From contig NC_018385.1 of assembly GCF_000208865.1 (NCBI RefSeq), forward strand, positions 1,098,724 to 1,162,723: 64,000 nt of DNA, written 5' to 3'. The stretch comes from Neospora caninum Liverpool. Its lineage: Eukaryota > Apicomplexa > Conoidasida > Eucoccidiorida > Sarcocystidae. The position numbers were made by a program, and so were the translations under genes. The notes under the pieces are model-generated. The model did not search any database, was not told where the DNA came from, and saw only the letters and a list, made by a program, of their open reading frames with translations. Shown one piece after another: positions 58,701-64,000 of this stretch (position 1 is its first letter; each line of letters begins with the position of its first letter).

Positions 58701-61700
58701 ACCGGCAGCGCGAGAAAGCCTGCAGGAGCGGCTCAAGAGGCAGACGTTCACCTTGGAGCTGGTCGTTTTGAGAGGGCCTGTGGGGTCCGGAGGGAAGGGC
58801 GCGTTCGGGCCGCTCGTCAGCTTGCAAGTCCGCGACACAGAGGAGCGGCTGCTGAAGAAACTGCAGCAAGATCTCCTCGGAGTCACGCTCGCGATGCGCG
58901 AGAAACTGCAAGCGAGGGCGAGAGAACGAAAAGAGTAAGAGACTGGAGCGAGACACTGCCGGCGCGAAACGCGCCACGACACCGCGGGCGTTCGCAAAGG
59001 CCACAGTGGGAAGAGCCGCCTGCTCGGCCGGACGACCCTGCCCGGAAGCGGATCCGCAGGGGATGTCGGAGGGCGAACCGAAGAAGAACAGAGAGACGGG
59101 AAGCGGCGAGAAACGGGACACTCTGGAGGTGCTGGGAGGCCTGCGGGGGTCGACCGCGTCGGATGCGCGTCGGTGCGTGAAAGGGAAAGATGGGGCACAA
59201 CTGGCGACCTATCTCCTTCGCATGCGTTTCTCCTCAGGATGGAAGAAGACCTTCTCGGACCCCCCAAGAACCTCCACCACCACGCCCTAGCAAGAGAATT
59301 CGACGGGGAGGGACACGACAAAACACCTCTCTCTTCGGCGTCTCCTCCTCTTCCGTCGTCCTCTTCATCATCATCATCATCTTCTTCTCCTTCTCTTTCT
59401 TCTTCTCCCCCTCCTCTTCCGCCTTCTTCTCCTCCTTCGCCTTCTTCTTCTCTTCCGCCTTCTTCTTCTCTTTCTCCTCCTCCCCCTTCTTCTCCTCCCT
59501 CTCCTCCTTCTTCTTCTCCTTCTTCTTCTCCTCCTGTGCCTGACGATTCCGTGGAGGTCGACACAGAAGAGATAACAGACGAGTGGATCGAGAAATTTCC
59601 AGGGCTGCAGGCCTCGATCGCCGAAGAGCGCCAGTGGCTAGCCCAGTTTCCGCTCAAGACGCGCGAGGGCAAGCACCTCGTCCCGGCTCCAGAGGCGCCG
59701 CAGGAAGGCCCAGAAGACGAGGCAGTGCGCGAGGCGCGGCACAAAAGGCTCGAGGAGCAGAAGAAAGAGCGGGAGCGACAGAAGCGGAAACAGGCCAGGA
59801 ATCCGTACGGAATTAAAGTGGTGGATTTAGATGGGAAGAGCGGCCGCAAAACCCCCGAATTCATGAGCAACTGGAGTCTCGAGGTAAGCGTCGTGGAGCT
59901 GTCGGGCGTCCGGGTCTCTCTGCCGAATTCTGTGTCTCCCTGTGTCCCCGGCGTAGGCCCTTTCGCCTCGCGCCTTCGCCGCTGTTCCCGAAGCTCCTCA
60001 TGGCCGGCGTGTCGACTCAAACAGCCGCGCGCTCTGTGTGCGCGGCGTTGTTCGCCGGGAAGCCGCTCTTCTGGCTTCTTTCGTCGCGGCATGCAACGCT
60101 GCCATGTGGGGGTGCTGCGTCGCAGAGAAGGCGGGAGTTCCAGCGCGAAGTCGTGCACGACTTGGAGCAGAACATCCGGCGCTGTCAGCAGACGAAGGAG
60201 GTGCTGTCGATGGCGGATGTGACTCGCCACCTGCAGACGTTTCTGAACTTCTCAGAGGAGGAAATCGCGGACGTCTGGAGGGCTGGGCACGCCGAGGCTT
60301 CGCGCTTCATCGCCGACCCCCGCCGCGACCTCGAGAACTTGAAGCAGAACCAAGAGAAACGCAAGACGCACTGGGCCCAGCACGAGCTCTTCTTCCCCCT
60401 CGCACGCGACGCGCCTGCGGACTCGGAAGCGAAAGTGGAAAAGATCCAAGTCGTCGACCTGATGGCTGGTCCGGGCCCCGACGTCGCGTCCCCACACACC
60501 CTCGGATTCAGAGTCTTGCAAACAGAATGTACGCGACGCAGAAGGAAACAACGGCCACCAATACCCAACTCGCCAGCGCTAAAACCCCGCAAAACAAACC
60601 GATTTGTACACACGCATATGCATATCCATATATATATGTATATATATGTATATATATGTATATATATGTATATATATATATATATATATGTATATTTATG
60701 TATATATATGTATATATATATGTATATTTATGTATATATATGTATATATATGTATATTTATGTATATATATGTATATTTATGTATATATATGTATATATA
60801 TGTATATATATGTATATGTAAATGGAGGTATATATATATATATATATATATCGATACGTCTGCACACACGTATAAAAGTACACACATTTGCGTTATTACG
60901 GACCCTGCGTAGGTCTAGGCGTCGTCCCAGATTTGCATAGATGCTCTCGAAACTCCACCCTCACGCGCCTGTAGGAAGGACGTGCACGGGCGCAGGCGTC
61001 TTTAGATCTGCCAGGAGGTGCCTGTTTGCCTGCGTATTTCTGCATTTGTGCTTTGTGTTTTGTCTAAAAATATGCGTGTATGCCTCTGTTTCTCTGCATG
61101 TTCACATGCACGTATCTGTGGAGGCTCCCGTGGTCGGGTGTCTACACTTCTGATTGGACTTCTGCTTCTGGGTCAGCCTGGATTCCCTCGTTTTCCGCTG
61201 CCACTCGGATGCATTGCCTGCTTGCACACGCGCTCTCGTTTCTGCGAGAAAAAAGAAAAGAGAATGCGAAATGCGACTTTCTCTCTTCGTCGCCTGGTGT
61301 GTCTCCGCACAGACGACCGGCCTCTTCATCAGCGATGGGAGGAAATGTCGGAGCGAGACCAACTCGAGTATCGCGTGAAGCTTCGGGAAAAGGTATGCCT
61401 GTTTCACCCGTGAGGGCTCTTTCCGCCGAAGTTCACTGTTTGAGAGCGTTGTGAACAGCCCGTTTCACGCGATACCGATGCCCAGTCCACCTGTCTGTTC
61501 ATCTGCTGACAGCTGTCTTTCCGTACCAACGTTGTTCACGCATTATCCTTCCCGCCATCAATCTGTGTCAGTCCATATCTGTCTCTCTACCTGGCTCAAT
61601 CTGTCTGGTCATGTAACGATGTGTGTTTCTATGCTGCCGATAGGTCTCTGTCCCCGTTCATGGAAATCAAAAGAGCTTTCACTGATTGTATTTATGAAAC

Positions 61701-63652
61701 GTGATTAGTTCACTTACCCATTTCTCTCTCTCTCACTGTCGATCGACGTATACGTGTCTACATGCGTCTATCTATATCTGCCTGTATCCTTCTTTGTTGG
61801 CTCTCTGTGTGTCTCCATGCGTCGTGCCGTGCCTGTGTCATTCGTTCGCTGCCCCGTAATGCCCGCCGCATTCGGCCTACGCCGACTCTGCCCACGGATG
61901 TGTGCGTGAGCAGAGCGGCGAGAAGAGACAACGAGACCAAGGAAGGAAGCCCCGGCAGCCTACCGGTTCCTCGTGTCAGTTGTGTGGACGTGGGCGTCTC
62001 CTGTGGCTCCGGCTGTGTGTGCTCAGGAGGCGCGTCTCGACATGCTCCTCTGCGAGCTCATGGAATCCACCGACGAGTCGATGTTCCCTGTCATTTGCGA
62101 CCAGTACAAGTAAGAGTTCAACCCCTGTTTTTGGCTTGCCAGCCGCATTTCCCAGGTTCTCGTTTCCTCTCGCTCCGCGCGGCGTCTGCGGTTCTGTGGA
62201 ACTCCCCCGGTTGCCGTCTTGTCTGTGAGAAGAGACCGTGTTTTCTCGGCTCCTGCATGCGGCCGAACCACGCCTCATCCCACGCACCTACACCCGCACG
62301 CATGGCGTTCTCCGAGCCGTGCATTTCTCGCAGATTTTCTTTTTCGTTTGCGCAGGAAAGAAGGCGACTCGCGCTTTGTGCACGCAGCTGCGTCTGTTGT
62401 CCGTGCCGCTCTCAAGCGATGAGCGGGTCTTCGATGCGTTGGAGAATCCCGTGAGGCGACGCCTCTTGCAGGCCGCCTCGTCGCGCGCTTCCCGGCACTC
62501 GGCCTCGCCACGTGTCTCCCTTGTCTCCTTTCTCTTTTTTGTGTGCAGAGATCTGCTGATGGACGAGCACTTTCTGTTGATCATGAAACTCCGGATTCGG
62601 GAGCGGCCGCCTCGAACGCGGAAGGAAAAGGACATTTTCGTCATTGTCAACAAATTCACAGTTTCGCTCTACGAAGACGTCGAGGCTCTGGCGCTCCAGA
62701 ATGAGAAGGAGCAGCTGAAAAAAATCCGCCTTCTCTGCATGCAAGCTCTCGTCGACATCGACAAACTCACGGAATACGTAAGGAAGGGGACGGAGAAGGG
62801 GGATGGCAGGGGGCGAAACAGAGGGAAAAGAGACACTTTCGGATCTCTGTGAGATGGTCCTGAAGCAAGAGAGAGGCTGGCGGGAGGTCTGAAGAACACG
62901 AGACGGCGCAGAAGAAACCCCACCAGACGCAGAACTTCCCGCGGGAGGCTGGCGTGCTGCCGGAGCGAAACCGTCTCCGGGGGTGCCGAGTCTTGTGCGG
63001 TGGTTTCCGTTTCTGCGCACTCAAGAACGTTTCCTGTCGTTACGTTCAAAGCACTCGACGCGATGTGCATCTGATCTCTTCAACAGCCTACGATGTAAAG
63101 GTCAAGACTACATTAGCGAGGGGAGGCCGCCGTATTAGCCGTCGCGATTGGGTGTCTTTCTTGCCTGCGGCCCGTCAGGGTGCATCGGCAACAACTCGAC
63201 AGCGTTTAAACGAGAGACCCGCCCGAGCGCTATGATAACAGTAATCCATATATTACGCCTAAAACATAACCGATGGCCGGGTGAAAAACTGACGAGAAGA
63301 TGCTTGTCCTGCGAATCGGCTCTCCAAATCTGCGTTGCGTTCTTGCCGCATTTTCCCGTCTTAGGTTTCCTGATCTCACGGGTCCAGTCCTTCTTCGGCA
63401 CGCTGGTTTCTCACTTTGTGCTCCTGTCTCTGCCTTCTTGACGGCGTCTGTGTCTCGCGGTTTGTCCGTGCAGGCCGAGTCGATGAAGCAGCTGCTCAAC
63501 CGCGACTTCCTGGCGTACCTCGAGTTCGCCATTCACGCAGAGCGAAAGCGCATCCAGTGAGAAGCAAAACAAGGAAAAACAGAAAAGGAAAAACAAACAC
63601 ACGACAGACAGGCAGTATAAACTCGAGCCCTGCTTCCTCATTCCTCCTCGCG

Positions 63653-63687
<35 letters not shown>

Positions 63688-64000
63688 ACTGTTTTCATAT
63701 ACGCCGATGTATATGCGCATAGGCACATATATACATATATATGTATATGCGTGTAGGGTGTGTGGGCCCCTAAGTTTGCGGTGGAATTTGAGTGCGTCTG
63801 GTGTGCATTCGCGTTCCTATCCACGCCCCGTCGTCTCTGTAGATCCGTGTACATTTGTCTCACTGAAGAAGGGAACAAAGTGCGGGTTTCCGCCTTCGCC
63901 CCTTTGGTGAATGCTCGAAATATGTCGCGAACCTGACTGCGTTCCTCCTTTCCCTGCCTTGTTTCGCAGGAAAGAAGGAAACAATCCGGACGCTGCGCCG
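55777..64000 (+). CDS. Predicted apicoplast-targeted CS-domain protein, runs off right edge
   Basis: Ten exons join in phase: 55777-56763, 57201-57697, 58110-58934, 59238-59883, 60126-60528, 61313-61392, 62027-62109, 62549-62777, 63474-63556 and 63970 to the edge, covering 1,288 codons without a stop. The first ATG gives a hydrophobic signal segment (about 19-37) and then a long Ser/Pro/Arg leader. That resembles the bipartite apicoplast targeting signal of this phylum. A CS (p23/NudC-like) domain starts near 278: [35 protein letters not shown] then [13 protein letters not shown]. It is interrupted by a Ser/Pro insert before [11 protein letters not shown] Ser/Pro run follows in exon 4, then a long charged helical C-terminus ([28 protein letters not shown]). 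CS domains are often co-chaperone modules. The C-terminal half is unrecognised, and targeting is inferred from composition. Confidence 0.75.
59340..59535 (+). repeat. TCT/TCC/CCT coding repeat (Ser/Pro run)
   Basis: A pyrimidine-rich trinucleotide-like repeat in exon 4 of the CS-domain gene encodes an uninterrupted run of Ser and Pro. It is in frame with flanking unique sequence on both sides. Confidence 0.85.
60620..60860. repeat. TATATATGTA minisatellite in CS-domain gene intron 5
   Basis: About 190 bases of tandem 10-base units close to TATATATGTA, with variants TATATTTATG and a pure TA segment, are followed after a short spacer by another (TA)n run at about 60829-60852. All of it lies inside the intron between exons 5 and 6. 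Confidence 0.9.
63654..63690. repeat. (TA)n microsatellite in CS-domain gene intron 9
   Basis: A TA run of about 30 bases lies between exons 9 and 10, followed by TATATG-type imperfect units to about 63750. Confidence 0.85.

Noticed and set aside
58935..58938. TAA as the end of the CS-domain gene
   Set aside because: The stop lies within a good donor (GTAAGA), and the acceptor at 59238 restores the frame into a long open exon.
58161..60230. 689-codon minus-strand open frame opposite the CS-domain gene
   Set aside because: It crosses real introns of the plus-strand gene and is the antisense of its Ser/Pro repeats; the plus-strand exons have consistent phases and a recognisable domain.
60620..60860. 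CRISPR-like array
   Set aside because: It is a simple 10-base tandem repeat without unique spacers, in a eukaryotic intron.

Overview
The window is nuclear DNA of a coccidian apicomplexan, most likely Toxoplasma gondii or a close relative such as Neospora or Hammondia. The signs are intron-rich genes with GT-AG introns of roughly 70 to 1,030 bases, GC-rich exons with long Ser/Arg/Glu-rich stretches, introns full of (TA)n and TGCATGC tracts, and a plastid-type bipartite leader on one protein. The species is inferred from these features, not from a database match.

Five genes could be traced exon by exon with matching splice phases. On the minus strand, 15907-5794 encodes a 2,641-residue protein in seven exons: about 2,230 residues of unknown extension followed by a complete PTC7-type PP2C phosphatase domain. 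On the plus strand, 23723-33350 encodes a CDK11/PITSLRE-type kinase (11 exons, 1,416 aa). On the plus strand, 37445-47334 encodes a guanylate-binding-protein-like large GTPase with hydrophobic segments near both ends (17 exons, 1,317 aa). On the minus strand, 53623-52283 encodes the spliceosomal SF3b p14/SF3B6 RNA-binding protein (3 exons, 155 aa). On the plus strand, from 55777 off the right edge, lies a predicted apicoplast-targeted CS-domain protein (10 exons seen, at least 1,288 codons).

The left 5.8 kb is poorer in GC. It holds only tentative exons of minus-strand hypothetical membrane proteins (1264-1800 and 2818-4025). The other spacers are 15.9-23.7 kb (between the divergent phosphatase and kinase starts), 33.4-37.4 kb, 47.3-52.3 kb and 53.6-55.8 kb. 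They contain no gene I can support apart from one small ORF at 36814-37152, and they probably hold UTRs, promoters and microsatellites.

The genes do not form an operon. There is a loose functional link: a CDK11-type kinase, which in other eukaryotes acts with cyclin L in transcription and splicing, lies about 19 kb from SF3B6, a U2 snRNP subunit. The most novel proteins are the giant phosphatase fusion, the membrane-anchored GBP-like GTPase and the plastid-targeted CS-domain protein.
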